Made by a program: the position numbers and the translations under genes
Part shown: piece after piece, positions 20,871 through 32,030 of the stretch
Layout of the letters: every line of letters begins with the position of its first letter
Numbering within the stretch: the first letter of the stretch is position 1
Assembly (NCBI RefSeq): GCF_022682495.2
Contig: NC_071391.1
Span: forward strand, 40,462,498-40,526,497
DNA from: Desmodus rotundus
Lineage: Eukaryota; Chordata; Mammalia; Chiroptera; Phyllostomidae
Direction: 5' to 3'
Length of the DNA: 64,000 bases
Notes under the pieces: model-generated
Databases searched by the model: none
What the model was told of the DNA's origin: nothing
The model's input: the letters and a program-made list of their open reading frames with translations, nothing else

Positions 20871-20974
20871 ACGCTGCTCGTGCTGTTATTTGCTCCTCAT
20901 TATCTCCACCCCCCCTCCCCAGACAAGTCTTTTCAACATTTATTTTAGTAATGGAGAAACATTTTTTTCAAACT

Positions 20975-21141
20975 TTTATATCTATCTCCAAATTTTAAAA
21001 TATTGATTAGTTCCCTCCTCTATGTGCCCCAACCAGAGATTGAACCCACAACCTAGGTATGTACCCTGACTGAGAATCAAACCTGCAACCTTTTGGTGTT
21101 TGGAATGATGCTCCAACCAACTGAGCCACCCAGCCAGGGCT
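20975..21141 (-). mobile_element. Ves SINE, partial
   Basis: Read on the minus strand it starts GCCCTGGCTGGGTGGCTCAG at 21140, has the tRNA-like body (GGTTGGAGCATCATTCCAAA) and the doubled CCTGCAACC/CCCACAACC module of the dimeric Ves form. A T12 run at 21141-21152 lies beyond its head. The usual tail is degenerate. Confidence 0.85.
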
Positions 21142-21152
21142 TTTTTTTTTTT

Positions 21153-21584
21153 TAAAGTAACAACATATTTTCTGTAAGCACAACGACTTGTACAGCGGAG
21201 GTGAGAGAAAGTGTTTTTGTCCCGGATTGGAGCTGACTTTGAGAGGACATTCTCATCTGTGGGATCCAGGCCATTGCTGCGCCCGTTTGGTTTGGCAGTG
21301 GCACCAGCGGTGGAGTGCCTGTGAGTGGGCATTGCGGTAATGGGAGAGGCTGTGAAACCCTGGAGCGAGTCCCCAGAAGACTGACCTTACGGGGGAAGTT
21401 CTGGGAAACAAACCACAGGGAGACTTTACAGGAATTTTTTGTTGAGCCAATAGGCAAGGCACATGAGGAAAGGAGATGTAATTACAGTTTGTTAGTCTAT
21501 GAAAAAATACAATGAGTGACATGAAATAGCTGTTCTAAGCTGCTTCTTCCTGTAAGACAGGAAGATATGGGTTTTTCCGCATTC
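21153..21584. other. Unique-looking sequence
   Basis: Open frames on both strands (about 65-115 codons) overlap one another here and carry no motif I recognise; part of the longest minus frame is SINE. No gene is supported. Confidence 0.3.
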
Positions 21585-22295
21585 ATGTAGCAAATATTTA
21601 CTGAGTGCCAGCTGTGAGGTGGTCCCCATAGTGTATGTAGGAAATGTGATGGTCACCAAAAACAGTCCAGGTTCCTGCTCCTACGGAATCATGGGGGAAG
21701 GCTGTCATTGAACAAAAATTGCACGGATACACAATAACAAATTATAGTGAGTGCTGTGAAGTTTTTGTTTAGATTGGAGGATCATGCAGGAGTTCTCCGA
21801 GCAGGTGAGAGGCAAGTCAAGGCACGGTGAGTAAGAGTCAGCCAGGCGAAGACTAAGGTGTGGGGGAGTGTCCCAGGCAAAGGGGAATGGCCCGAAAAAA
21901 ATCTGGGAGTTTTGGGGAATGACGGAAAGGCCTGTGTAGCTAGCATACAGAGGGGGAGGGCAGGAAACGTATTTAGAGGAGGCTGGAGAAGGATCGTGCT
22001 GAACCTCGTAGGTCAGGTAAGAATTTAGATTTTTATCCTAAGTGCGGTGGAAAATGACAGGCTCTGGTGTAAAGGTGATTCAGACAGCTCCGTGGAGAAG
22101 GGAGTGGAAGCTGCGGCAATTAGGAGGCAATAATTTTTGCAATAATTAAGGGGAGGGACTTGGGTGGCAATGGAGGCGCAGAAAAATGGACAGGTAAAAG
22201 ACACATTTTGGAAGTAGAATTATTTGGAATTGGTAAATGGATTGGATGAGGGGAAGAGAGGTAGGGAGATGGGCGGCTCCCAGGTTTTTGGCACA
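21585..22295 (-). mobile_element. L2 LINE fragment, long
   Basis: The antisense L2 order is preserved over about 700 bp: AAATATTTACTGAGTGCCAG, the TGCTCCTACGGAATC block, CAATAACAAATTATAGTGAG, a CTGGAGAAGGATCG block, GATTTTTATCCTAAGTGCGG, then TTGGTAAATGGATTGGATG. It is diverged and non-coding. Confidence 0.65.
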
Positions 22296-23124
22296 AGTGT
22301 GCCACTTAAGGCTGTTTAAAGCCCTATCCTTCGAGACAGGACAAGTAGGTTTGATCTGAATCCAGCCTCACAGAAGCAGAAGAAGGATTCAGCTGTCTGC
22401 TGGCTCTGCCCATTTCAAGGCGCTCAGACACAATAGCAGCACCCAAGCAGGGATTCCAGTTCTCCTGCTTGGGGCCCTTCCCGAGTCTCCCCTGGCTGCA
22501 GACAGGCCCTAAGGGACCTGTTTAATTCTAGCACGCCACTAGGGGGAGCATGGCCTGCATCCTATGTCTGGTCTGGAGGGCTTTTTGAAGTTTAGATTAT
22601 TTTAAAGACTGATTTATATCAGCTTCAGTATTGGCCCTGGCCCCTGGCCCCCCTCACTTCTTGGAAAAATGCCTGACACATGGCAGGTGGTCAGTAAATC
22701 TTGGTGATAATATTAAAACTGTGAATAATACCTTATTTTAGAAATGGATGGGCATCACCTCTCCTTTCTCAGTATGAAGACGGGGCAAGTGGAATGTGCA
22801 TTTTGAGAGTCAGGAAAAGAGCTGAGGGACGCCTGTTGGGAATGGGAAGAGGGAGAAACTTTAGTGATTTGTTGGTCTTGAACTTGCTGTTTCATCCTCT
22901 CTTTGCACACTTGGGACACGATGAGGGATTCCTGAACTGGCCCTTGGGTCATATTGGGCATTTCAGTGGTGATTGGGTATGTACCCACTTTGAGGCTTTT
23001 TGGGCTCTTCTTGGGGGGATGGCAACCGTCCCTGGTTTTTATTGTGTGTCTGCAGTGAAGAGCAGCTGAGATGAATGACATTCCCAGCTCAGTGCCTGAT
23101 TTAAAGAGAATGCTTTCCCACATT
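22296..23124. other. Unique-looking sequence
   Basis: Two opposing open frames (22755-23123 minus, 22794-23069 plus) overlap almost completely and have no recognised motif. I see no gene. Confidence 0.35.
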
Positions 23125-23290
23125 GTCTCTCTGCATGTTCACCTCAGCCCTCGCAGTTGTGAGAGGCTTTACGGATGGAAACTGGAGGTTAGGTGACTTG
23201 CCCAAGGGCACATGAGGCTAGTGGTAGAGCCAGGCACTGCCACGGTCTCCTGATTCCTGCTCTGCCTGGTGCTCTTGGAACTATTGTGCT
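23125..23290 (-). mobile_element. MIR SINE
   Basis: Antisense MIR core: AGGTTAGGTGACTTGCCCAA, GAGGCTAGTGGTAGAGCCAG. Confidence 0.65.
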
Positions 23291-23309
23291 TAATATACAT
23301 GGAAGAGAG

Positions 23310-23475
23310 TAGAAAGGCTCGGATATGATTTCTGGATTTGATATTGTCTGGTTCTGTGACCTTGGGCAAGTCATTTGACCTCTATTTCAGATTTTTAAAA
23401 ATCTGATAAATTAGTGTGATAATACCAGCCCTAACTCTCAGGCCTATTATGTTGAACAGGTGAGCCAAGATTTGT
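23310..23475 (+). mobile_element. MIR SINE
   Basis: Sense MIR core: CTGTGACCTTGGGCAAGTCA, TTTGACCTCTATTTC, then the GTGTGATAATACCAGC segment. Confidence 0.7.
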
Positions 23476-23704
23476 ATGAGTATTTTAGAAAAAAATAAGA
23501 TAATTTGTAGCTACAGGGAGGAACTTGTTTCCTCTAAAATGTGCACCCGTCCTTCCACATCTTGTAGACGCTATCATAAGAGTCTTCAGACTAAAAGGAT
23601 GATGGTCCCGCCTACCTCACCATCACTCAGAAAGATCCCCCTCTTTCCCCTGGGAACCCAGCCTTGTATTTCATAACTGGTTATGAGAACGTTGTTAGTT
23701 TGTA

Positions 23705-23925
23705 AGATCAGACGGCAGTGTACTTTAGTGGAAAGTGCACTGGACTAGGGGGCAGCAGACTGTACAACTAGCTTTGTAACCGTGGGCTAAAGGTTTGATC
23801 TCTCTGAACCTCAGCTTTCCCATCTATAAAATGGCAATAATAATATCTGTCCAGTGTATTTCAAAAGGTTCTGAGGATCAAACAAAATAGTGCATGTAAA
23901 AGCATAAATGCACCCAGGGGGATTA
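23705..23925 (+). mobile_element. MIR SINE, near full length
   Basis: It starts in the tRNA-like head (GTGGAAAGTGCACTGGACTA), continues through CTCTGAACCTCAGCTTTCCC and ATGGCAATAATAATATCTGT, and ends near AAAAGCATAAATGCACCC. Confidence 0.75.
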
Positions 23926-24166
23926 AACTTACAGGGCCTGCTGTGCTCATGCGCTGTGCCCGTGCACCGTGCCAGCTCTTAGATAGGGGTGGTACTCCTA
24001 CTGGCCATGACAGCAGCTCACGGGAGGCCTGGGCTTTAGCTGCAGGCCCAGAGCAGGGAAGAGAGATGAGATTGTAGCTGTATCACCTTTGTTGCTTGGG
24101 CTTTGACTCTGGACTTGCCCAGGACTCTTACTGGTCCTGACCTAGTGTCTTTCCTCTCCATTGCAG

Positions 24167-24255
24167 GAAGATGAGAGACTGCTTGGGCACCAGCACTAGT
24201 ACCATGAGTCCCTGCACTGGTTAAAGCCATCGCCACCACCTGGGCAGGCAGCAAG
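24167..24255 (+). other. Candidate non-coding exon
   Basis: The block is preceded by a strong pyrimidine tract and acceptor (TCTTTCCTCTCCATTGCAG, AG at 24165-24166) and followed by a strong donor (GCAAG then GTAAGC at 24256). All three frames contain a stop within its 89 nt, so if it is an exon it is untranslated, for example part of a 5' UTR or a lncRNA. It lies about 0.5 kb upstream of the candidate first exon, so it would belong to a transcript that starts further left. No expression evidence is available. Confidence 0.35.
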
Positions 24256-24660
24256 GTAAGCAGAGAGGCCAGTCCAGGCGAGCTCCTGGGATGTGAATGC
24301 ATTTCCTCCTCAGCTGCTGCCCGGAAAATCCCAAGTGCACAAACAAGTCAAGGCAATGCATCTGGGTCCGTCTAGCCACCATATTCCGGGACCCAGAGAA
24401 AGGGCTTGCTTCCTCTCCTAGTACCCCCCACCCTCCACCACAGGATTCTTCCCAGTTATAAAAAAAAAAGGAGACACTGGAGGGGAGGAAAACAAGTCCA
24501 CTCACTGTCTTCTCCCTTCTCCCCTCTGAGCTGTTTAAGCAAGTTCCCAGGAGCAGCCCAGAGCCCTTGTTTGACTGGAAGGGAGGTAGGAGGAGTGGAA
24601 TGCGTGCAAAAACCGAGCTGATCAAAAGACAGTGCTGTTTCATGGAAGCCTCCCAGAACT

Positions 24661-24697
<37 letters not shown>

Positions 24698-24712
24698 CGC
24701 GCGCGAGCGTGA
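24661..24712 (+). repeat. GA microsatellite passing into GC-alternating tract
   Basis: About 18 GA units with one AA interruption are followed by GCGCGCGCGAGCG. It lies directly upstream of the candidate first exon. Confidence 0.9.
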
Positions 24713-24719
24713 GCTAGTG

Positions 24720-24947
24720 CTGGCGAGAACAGGGTCTCCATGACAACTGGCCTGGCCGGCTAGCCGAGCTCTGCTCATTTGGCTGGAAGGAACGCCACGA
24801 AAGGTCAGAGGAAGGAGCTGTGGGAAGCTCGCAGCAGGTATCAGAGCTAAGTGAGTGGATTTGGGGGCCCTGGGCTCCCTAACAGACTGTGGTGTGAGCC
24901 AAGCTCTGCTGAGAATGGAGTGGGCAGGAAAGCACCGGGACTTTCAG
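24720..24947 (+). other. Candidate first exon with 11-codon coding start
   Basis: An ATG at 24915-24917 opens MEWAGKHRDFQ and the codons end exactly at a near-consensus donor, TTTCAG then GTAAGG (GT at 24948-24949). No pyrimidine-rich acceptor precedes it, so a first exon is more likely than an internal one. The start of transcription is not visible; 24720 is an arbitrary limit after the GA/GC tract, and no TATA box was recognised. If unspliced, the frame runs on for about 59 codons into the intron. I do not recognise the N-terminus. Uncertain. Confidence 0.3.
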
Positions 24948-24955
24948 GTAAGGTC

Positions 24956-26599
24956 AGCCCCCGGCTCGGATTGTTTTTCCTCCTTTCCTGGCCATCGTCG
25001 TGGGCTGTTTTCTGGGAGGCAGGCAAGTGTCTGTACTCTCTGCTCAGGGTTTGGGGCTCAGGAATGATGTCATGCTCTAACAGTTGGATTCTATTAGCTT
25101 AAGGAGGAGGGGTACAGCCAATTTTCTTGACTTTGCAAGTCTAGCTGATCTCGCTTTCGCTGAACCTGAAGTGTTCAGACTTCACTATAGAAATCATCTT
25201 ACTTTTATTTAGAACAAAGGCTTAGGGTATTTTACAGGAAGACTCTGATATAGAGAAAAGGAGTTATCATCACTCCAGCGTTGTGTTTGTAGTTGTTATG
25301 TGGAAACTCCAGTGTCTTTTGAGTGGCTAGGTTTCTTCTAGTGAACACTGTCTGTTTTGTCTCTTGATGCTGCTGTGTCTGACCTGCAATGAAAAAAAAT
25401 GTTAATTAACTCAGCTAGGAGCCTGTGGGGAGTTCCAAGTCTCTCTGGAGCAATTAGTAGGACAGAGGGACTGTCTTAGGGATATCTAAACTGGGGTCCG
25501 GGGGTGTGTGTGTGTGCCCATGTGTGCGCCTGCCAGTCTGTCTGTCTGTCTCTCCCTGGTAGCTCAGTAAGAAACAAGCTATTCTCCCTCATTAATAAGG
25601 TCCATCACAGGCGTTCCTTAAAGATATATGGGTGTGGGGGAGGCAGGGGGCAGGTCTTGACTTGGAGGGCCTGCAAAGAGGTTTCTTATCCAGATTTGTG
25701 AGTGAGTTCTCAGCAGCAGCTGCTGAGAGCTAGGCTGCCTGAGGAGACATGAGGTGCTGGGGTTGTGCCGATGGAGCCCTTGGGTTAATATTTTAACTAG
25801 ATATCGGGGCATGCAATGTGCCCCTGCCCTGTTTGTCCTCCGTTTCAGTAAAACTTGTTCTGACCTATCAGCGTGGCGTGTGGTGAGCTCAGTGAGGCCC
25901 AGGAGCAGACTCAGTCAGAAGGGCATTTTCCTAGATGAAAGGGGAGCTAGGCTGTCTGCGGTCTCATTAGGGGGACAAATGCAGTGGATGCTCCCTGCGG
26001 TGGAGACCCATCGGGAGGTGTGCCTCTGCTTCAGCCATGTTCCATCTTAAACTTACTCCTGGACCTCAGGCGACTTTGGTTTCTCTGTGGGGTGAAGGAA
26101 CAGCTGCTGTCCTGGGTCTTCGGTTTTTCTTCTTGAACTTTCTGAACAGAATGTCTTTTGTATTCTGGCAAACAATGAGGGGGCCTTCTGCTTCACTCCG
26201 GGTCAGCTTGCCAATGAAAGCACTGGCCATCCCCACTTCAGGCTCCCACATGTGCACGCGTGTGCACAAATGTGGTGGCCTATGGGCCCCCGAGGGTGAA
26301 CCCAGTGGCCCTGGACCTCAGATGGATCTCTTCTAAAACGAGGCATCTTTTCACTACACTTCAGGGATCCTCTGCTTGGGTGAAATGTGTTTTACTGGGG
26401 GGATACGGCATAACACTGTTGGTTGGGACTAAAGTTGCAGGGTGTGAGGTGGAGGCCTACTGCATGGTTGGCGGGCAATGCAGATCCAAGACGTCAGCTC
26501 TTCCCCACTCATGTGGTTGTGGGTGGGGCTTCTCTGATTCTGTTGCCCCCACACGTGGGAAGAGGCTAGTAGGTGACCTTTCTTTGGGTGTTGCAGACA
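24956..26599. other. Probable intronic or intergenic unique sequence
   Basis: A TG/TCTG-rich patch lies at about 25503-25555. Open frames up to 114 codons at 25754-26604 overlap in different frames without domains. Confidence 0.3.
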
Positions 26600-26785
26600 A
26601 ATGATGGGTTAAGAGACTTGAGTCTCTGGCCAGGTTCTCAAGGTGGACATGGGCAAATCCCTCAACCTGCCTGACCTTCAGATTTATTAGCTCTGTGATG
26701 GAAATAATGATGAAACTATTTCACAGGATTGTTGGGAGGAGCAATGAGATATTTTCCATGAAATAAGTCAAGTCCTATATAGTAT
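26600..26785 (+). mobile_element. MIR SINE
   Basis: Sense MIR core: GGGCAAATCCCTCAACCTGC, TGGAAATAATGATGAAACTA, CACAGGATTGTTGGGAGGAG. Confidence 0.65.
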
Positions 26786-27580
26786 AAGATGAATTGGAAT
26801 TTGAAGGATGGCCCAACTCTCTTCTGGAAAGTCACTTTGCCTCTCTGCTCTGGTTTCCACATTTTTAAAGTGCCCTCATCTCTTCTGCATTTATAAATAA
26901 AAATGAGAAAAACCTTAGAAGACTTCTTTGAGATGTTAAAGGAAAAAGTAGTGCTTTCTGGGGTTGGGAAGTTTAGAAAGAGTGGTGTTCACCGCAGACT
27001 TTGAGCCTTGTGAACGACCCTTCAGAAGAGGACCCTTCCTGAGGTCACTGTACTCACGTTTCAGTACAGAGGAGAGGGCTTCCAGGAGACTCTGTGCTTT
27101 CGCCATGCCCCACTGCTAGCTGGCAGTTATGATGCCCTACATTTCAGTAGCTGGAGGAGAGGCTCCTGCTTGCCAGGGCTGGTTCCCTCCTCCTGCTGGG
27201 TCCTGCTGGGGAAGCTGCTCAGAGAGGGCACAGAGGCCTCTCTCCTCCATTCTGGGCTAGAAAGGCAGGGCTCCAACCGGCAGGAGGAGTTACTGCTCTG
27301 CCAGGCCCCTTGGGGGCTGGGTAGCTCTTTCAGGAACTCCTGCGGCTTCAGCTTAGAGGGAAACAAGAAAGAAAGAAACAAGGAAGTGGGAATTCCAAGG
27401 GCAGAGATACTTGATAGGCCGTGGGACTGTGCCAAGGCATGGAGGTGCAGGGGAGGGGCAACACCAGCAAGGGCATCTGAGATCTGTCCTGAGGGAATCG
27501 GTGGGGCTCACGGTATACTAGATGGGAACACAGGGAGGGGACGGGCACCCATGGGGTGAGGCCTCAGCTTTTGTTGTCAG

Positions 27581-27642
27581 GGAAAAACCCAGCAGCCCTG
27601 CCCTGGCGTGGTGGCCGGGAAGAAGCCCCTAGAAAGACCCAG
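27581..27642 (+). other. Candidate exon, phase-compatible with 24947
   Basis: The 62-nt block follows a fair acceptor (CTCAGCTTTTGTTGTCAG) and precedes a good donor (ACCCAG then GTAGGC at 27643). In the phase set by the donor at 24947 it stays open (GKTQQPC, then VVAGKKPLERP), leaving two bases for the next exon. One other frame is also open, so phase agreement is weak evidence. The product is unknown. Confidence 0.2.
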
Positions 27643-30232
27643 GTAGGCAGATTTTTTTTTTTTTTAATTATTAACAACAGAGGCCTTTTTCCAGGTGAAT
27701 CACATCATGGCAGCTTCTAAGGCCTCAGGAGAAGTTGTCCACTGCGTAGACTGGGGCTGCAGCTGCTCCCCACTCCTTGTCAACCCAGCTTCCCAGAGCT
27801 GAGTCACAACTTGGATCCCTCCATATTCCTTAAGGATTAAATAGTAACATTCCTGTTCTCATTCTCTCTCTCCCCCTTCCTCTACTCCCCTTCCTGCACC
27901 CTCTCCCCCGGGCTCCCTCTCTCTAAAATTAGGGTGATCAGTGACCCAAGGCAAACCTTGGAGGACAGGTCAAGAGCATCCTTAATTCTGCTGGCTCTGC
28001 TCCTGCTCCTAGAATGATGGGCTTGGGTGTACAGTTGGGAGAGGCACCCCAGACTCCAGATATCATGGCCGCACTGCTGGCCTGGAACTAAGAGAGGCTG
28101 TGCTCCATTCCCCACCCCCTCTGATTCTGATAATGATTTTGGGGAGGCCTGCTTGGCACCTGAGGGACGTGGGAGGGGGCTGAGTCCTGGTCCTTCCAAA
28201 GCACCTCTCTGTAGGCGGGTAGGACTGAGAGATTGAAGAGCATGCCTTCCTGGTGCTTCTCTTAGCTGTTACCTAAGAGATTCCTGATTTCCAGTGTTGG
28301 GCCTAAGAGAGTCTTCTGAGGCAGCCAAGCAGAGGGAACATGTATGGGAGCCTGCAGGAGGCCACGCAGCCACCCCACAGAGCCCTGGGTCAGCCTCCCT
28401 TCTGTGTTCTTCATTGGCTGGGGAGGAGAGGATGTTTAGGGCAGGCTGGGAGAGGGGGAGGGGAAATCTGCTGGCAGATAATTGAGTTCTTTGAGTTAGA
28501 GGGACCATGGAAAGTGGAGAAGGGGCCAGGAGGGCATGAAAGGGAAAAAAAAAAAAAAAGACCATCTGGCATAGTCTGCAGGGATTTCTCTTTAAAGCCT
28601 GTGGGAAAACTTGAGTTAGTGAGTGCCTTCTTCTGGGGGCGGGGAGGGGGATGCTGCACATCTATTTTATGCCGGGAGGAGACACTGTGTACATGGGTCT
28701 CAGGTGGGTGGGGGGAAATGCTGGGCACATCTGTCATCTGTCTCAGGGGAACGTGCTGCGTCACGTCATCTGATTGAAGAAGCCTGGGGTCTCTGTTTCT
28801 AGCCATAGACCCCAGAAAACTCCCGGGTGTGTGCGCGCACGCATGCATGTGGAGGGGAGAGGAAGATGTTAAATGAGTCTAGACTACAATATTGAAGGAT
28901 TTTTCCAAAGATCCCTTCTCTTATTTTTTTTGGCTCTGATACATTGTTGTGGGGGCTGTTGAAATTATCACAGTATTCTTCTGGTCTACAAACTGCCTGA
29001 GTGGGGATTACACTTTCCCTAGAAAGGGTGAATTACACGCCATTAGGGTGTGAAGGCCCTTCTCTACTGAGCCGTTCCTAAGGATTTGTTATGAAACCAC
29101 CCCAGGTTTTCAAAGATCCAGACCCTTGTTCTGTGTGACTTGTCCCTGAAGGGATTTGTGTGAGAACTGGAGATGGACCAATAGGAAGCAGCACAGTGAA
29201 TGAAGGGCTGTTTGGGAAACTTGAGAAAAATGGAAGGTTATGGGAATCAAGATCTGAAACAGTAGAAGGCTACTAGAGGGACACAAGAGAGAGGCCCTGA
29301 TGAGAGGACTGGAGAGAAGGTAGTTCTCAGGGGCAGCGGGGGTATAGCTAGAAGGGGGTACCTGGGCAGACCTAGGAGACCTTCGCAATTGAGCAGAAGG
29401 CTGGCCTGCCCCCAGGGGACTCCAGGGGACGGTGTTTTATAGGTTCTAACAAGTACTGGGATCTCAGGGGTAGGTGGGGGTGGCTGGCATTGGAGTTGAC
29501 ATCCTGTTTATTTGCTCTCAGGCTTGGCAGCATCTCTGGTGCCCATACACCCTCTTGGTCTCTTCACCCATTTAGTCACTGAACACAGGATCAGGGCCAA
29601 AAGCCAAGAGCCAGGCAGGATCTAAAAAGTATCAAGTGTGGGACTCATCCCCATGTATGTTGTGTTAGATGTTGTGATGACTTCCTCCCCAGTGTGAGCC
29701 TCTGTCAGTGTGATTAAGAGAGAAGAAACATAGTTAGATCTGCTGAAGTTTGGGGGTTTGGGGGTAGGGTTAATGACCATCTCATGCTTTAGGCTGGGAA
29801 AAAGGAGAAGGGTCCAACTCTTAGATGCTGATTTAAAGCACTGTTTGAATGATGGAAGAGCGCCAACTGAAGGATTGGAAATATGAGAAGGGTGAGGGTT
29901 CTTGGCCTGTGTCAGAGCTTCTCGGAGAGTGCCAAAGGATGGGGTATAGGGAGTGAGTAATAGGAAGAGGGAAATGGGAAAATTGGAAAGAAAACTATAA
30001 AGTCAGCTAGGTTTTAGAACCCCTTCGCTTTGCTGGAGGAACTGAATTTTGGTGTGCTCACTTGGGTTTTGGAACACAGGCCCCCTTATGGAGTTATGAT
30101 AACTGAATTTTATAGATTGCTTTTAAATGAATCAACCTGTGACGTGTTTGTTCAACCAGATGCTCTGAGCACGTGGTGCCTTCGAGCGGCGCTGGTGGGA
30201 CCATTTGCACTTACTAGAGTATTTTACAGTCA
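27643..30232. other. Unique-looking sequence, no firm gene
   Basis: T14 at about 27652-27665 and A15 at about 28545-28559 are the only simple repeats of note. Large overlapping frames at 28269-28848 on both strands read through a G/C-rich stretch and have no domain; I treat them as chance. Confidence 0.35.
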
Positions 30233-30482
30233 GCGTAGTGCAGTGATTAAACCCTGGAGCTCAGGGGTCTTACAAGCCTACATGTAGAACCTGACGTTAC
30301 CATTTACTAGCTGGGTGATCTCGGGCAAGTTATTTAGTCTCTCTGAACCTCGGTTTTCTGTGAGGCATCTGTAAGATGCACACAGTATAGTACTTAGCTT
30401 GTTAGAGTTGTGGCAAAGATGAGATGAAATGATATCTGTAAGGCCCTCCACCCAGTGCCTGGCACATAGTAAACATTCGGGG
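30233..30482 (+). mobile_element. MIR SINE, near full length
   Basis: It has the tRNA-like head (GCGTAGTGCAGTGATTAAAC), the core (TTACTAGCTGGGTGATCTCG, GGGCAAGTTATTTAGTCTCT) and the end (CAGTGCCTGGCACATAGTAA). Confidence 0.85.
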
Positions 30483-30929
30483 CTTTCCATTATTAATACC
30501 AACTGAGAGCAGCATTTTTAAGACAGGAAGGCTGGCATCTCCTCATCATGTTGGGGTTACTATGCTAGGAAAGTGAAACCAGATTCTTCTTTTAATAGGA
30601 GTTTCCACTTCACACTTTCTTCATCTTTCTGTCAAGACCCCAGGAGAGTCTCTGAGGTAGTCCTTCTCAACCCAGCCTCACAGGTTCAGCGTTATCTTCT
30701 GGTAGGGTGCTTACCCTTCCCAGTCAGGGGAGACTAGCACTGCCTCTTGCTGGCCCCCTTTCCTGCAGGCCAGCCATGTGGTGCTCCTCCTTAACCTGGC
30801 ACTGGAGGCCGTTCACCAGCTGCTCCCCCTGCTCTGGATGCAGACCACACCAGCACTCCTCCCTCCACTTCCATGGATTCCATCTGTGCGTGCCTCAAGA
30901 CCCAGCCTAGGGCACAGACAGGCACTGCA

Positions 30930-31131
30930 GCCAGCTCTGGGGCTTGTCATCTGGCTCTTCTTCTTACTGTCTGTGGACCTCTGGCAAGTTGATCTCTGTA
31001 AACTTTAGTGTCTTCATCTGTAACTTGGGGGTCTCGTTACCCACCTCAAAGGTTTGTTGTAGGGGTAAGTGAGTGCATTTATGCAAAACACTGAGCTTAG
31101 TTCTTGGCATGAATATGCTGTCAGTAAGTTA
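30930..31131 (+). mobile_element. MIR SINE
   Basis: Sense MIR wording: ACCTCTGGCAAGTTGATCTC, GTCTTCATCTGTAACTTGGG, then the TTCTTGGCATGAATATGCTG end. Confidence 0.65.
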
Positions 31132-31155
31132 GCTGCTGCTGCTGCTGCTGCTGTT
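31132..31155 (+). repeat. CTG trinucleotide repeat
   Basis: Seven to eight uninterrupted CTG (GCT) units at the end of a MIR. Confidence 0.9.
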
Positions 31156-31195
31156 AGAGATCTCTCTTGCCTGTGAATTTCTTTGTCTGCATACG

Positions 31196-31330
31196 CAGTA
31201 GAAAGAGCCCCAGCCAGGTAGTCAGCAGATCTGAGCTTTTATCCTGGTTCCATCTGCAACTGACTGAGTGATCCTGGGAAAGTCATTTGGTTTCTCTAGG
31301 CTTCAGTTTCCACTTCTTGACAGTGGGAGT
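31196..31330 (+). mobile_element. MIR SINE fragment
   Basis: CAACTGACTGAGTGATCCTG, GGGAAAGTCATTTGGTTTCT, AGGCTTCAGTTTCC. Confidence 0.65.
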
Positions 31331-31849
31331 TTTGGATTGAGTGTTTTCATCGATATTCTGACTTATTTTTCCAACTAGCCCTGAAGTTCTGTGGAATTAA
31401 GTATAATATTCTATACCTTTCATTTTCTCAAATAATTGAGTAACATTTTTTAATCCCGACAGCTGGATTCTAGGAAGCGTTTCTACTTGGTGCTCATGCC
31501 TTAGAGAGTTGGGAACTCGTTCTCCGATGCACAGGCTGTGGCTGCAACAACTTGCAGAGTCTCCAGCCCTTTGTGAGCGGGAGAGCCCACCAGGGCCGTG
31601 AGACTGGAGGGTGGGTTTCACTCGGTGCTCTGGGAGAACTCCAGTTGACAGGTGGGGACTGCTTGTTTGTCCTGTGGTGTGGACTTAGACCAGCGCCCCG
31701 AATGACCACTGCCATTGCTGTTTCCTCCCCTCAGTGGAGGAAAATGGCAGTGGTTTGTGGCTGACCCTCTCCTGTGGAGTTTTGAGTGAGCCAGTTGTGC
31801 TCAGAGGCAAACCTGTGTGTTAGGGGAAGAGTCGTCCAATGAGAGAATA

Positions 31850-32030
31850 ATGTTGAAAGCCTGGGCCCTGGACTGTTGGGGGTCAACTTCTGGCTCTGCC
31901 ATTTGCTGGCTGTGCGGCCTCAGAGAACTAACTTAGCCCTTCCTGCCTTAGTTCCTCTTCTGTAAAATTGCTAAGGTTGTGAGGCCTAAGCATCAGGTGC
32001 TTAGAATAGTGGTACCTTGTACCTAGTGCT
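31850..32030 (+). mobile_element. MIR SINE
   Basis: CTCTGCCATTTGCTGGCTGT, AACTAACTTAGCCCTTCCTG, TCTGTAAAATTGCTAAGGTT. Confidence 0.6.

Noticed and set aside
24221..24778. 185-codon minus-strand ORF as a gene
   Set aside because: It crosses the GA microsatellite (giving an SLSLS run) and overlaps the plus-strand candidate exon; composition explains its openness.
28269..28848. Overlapping 130-145 codon ORFs on both strands
   Set aside because: G/C-rich, stop-poor sequence with a poly-A run inside; no motif.
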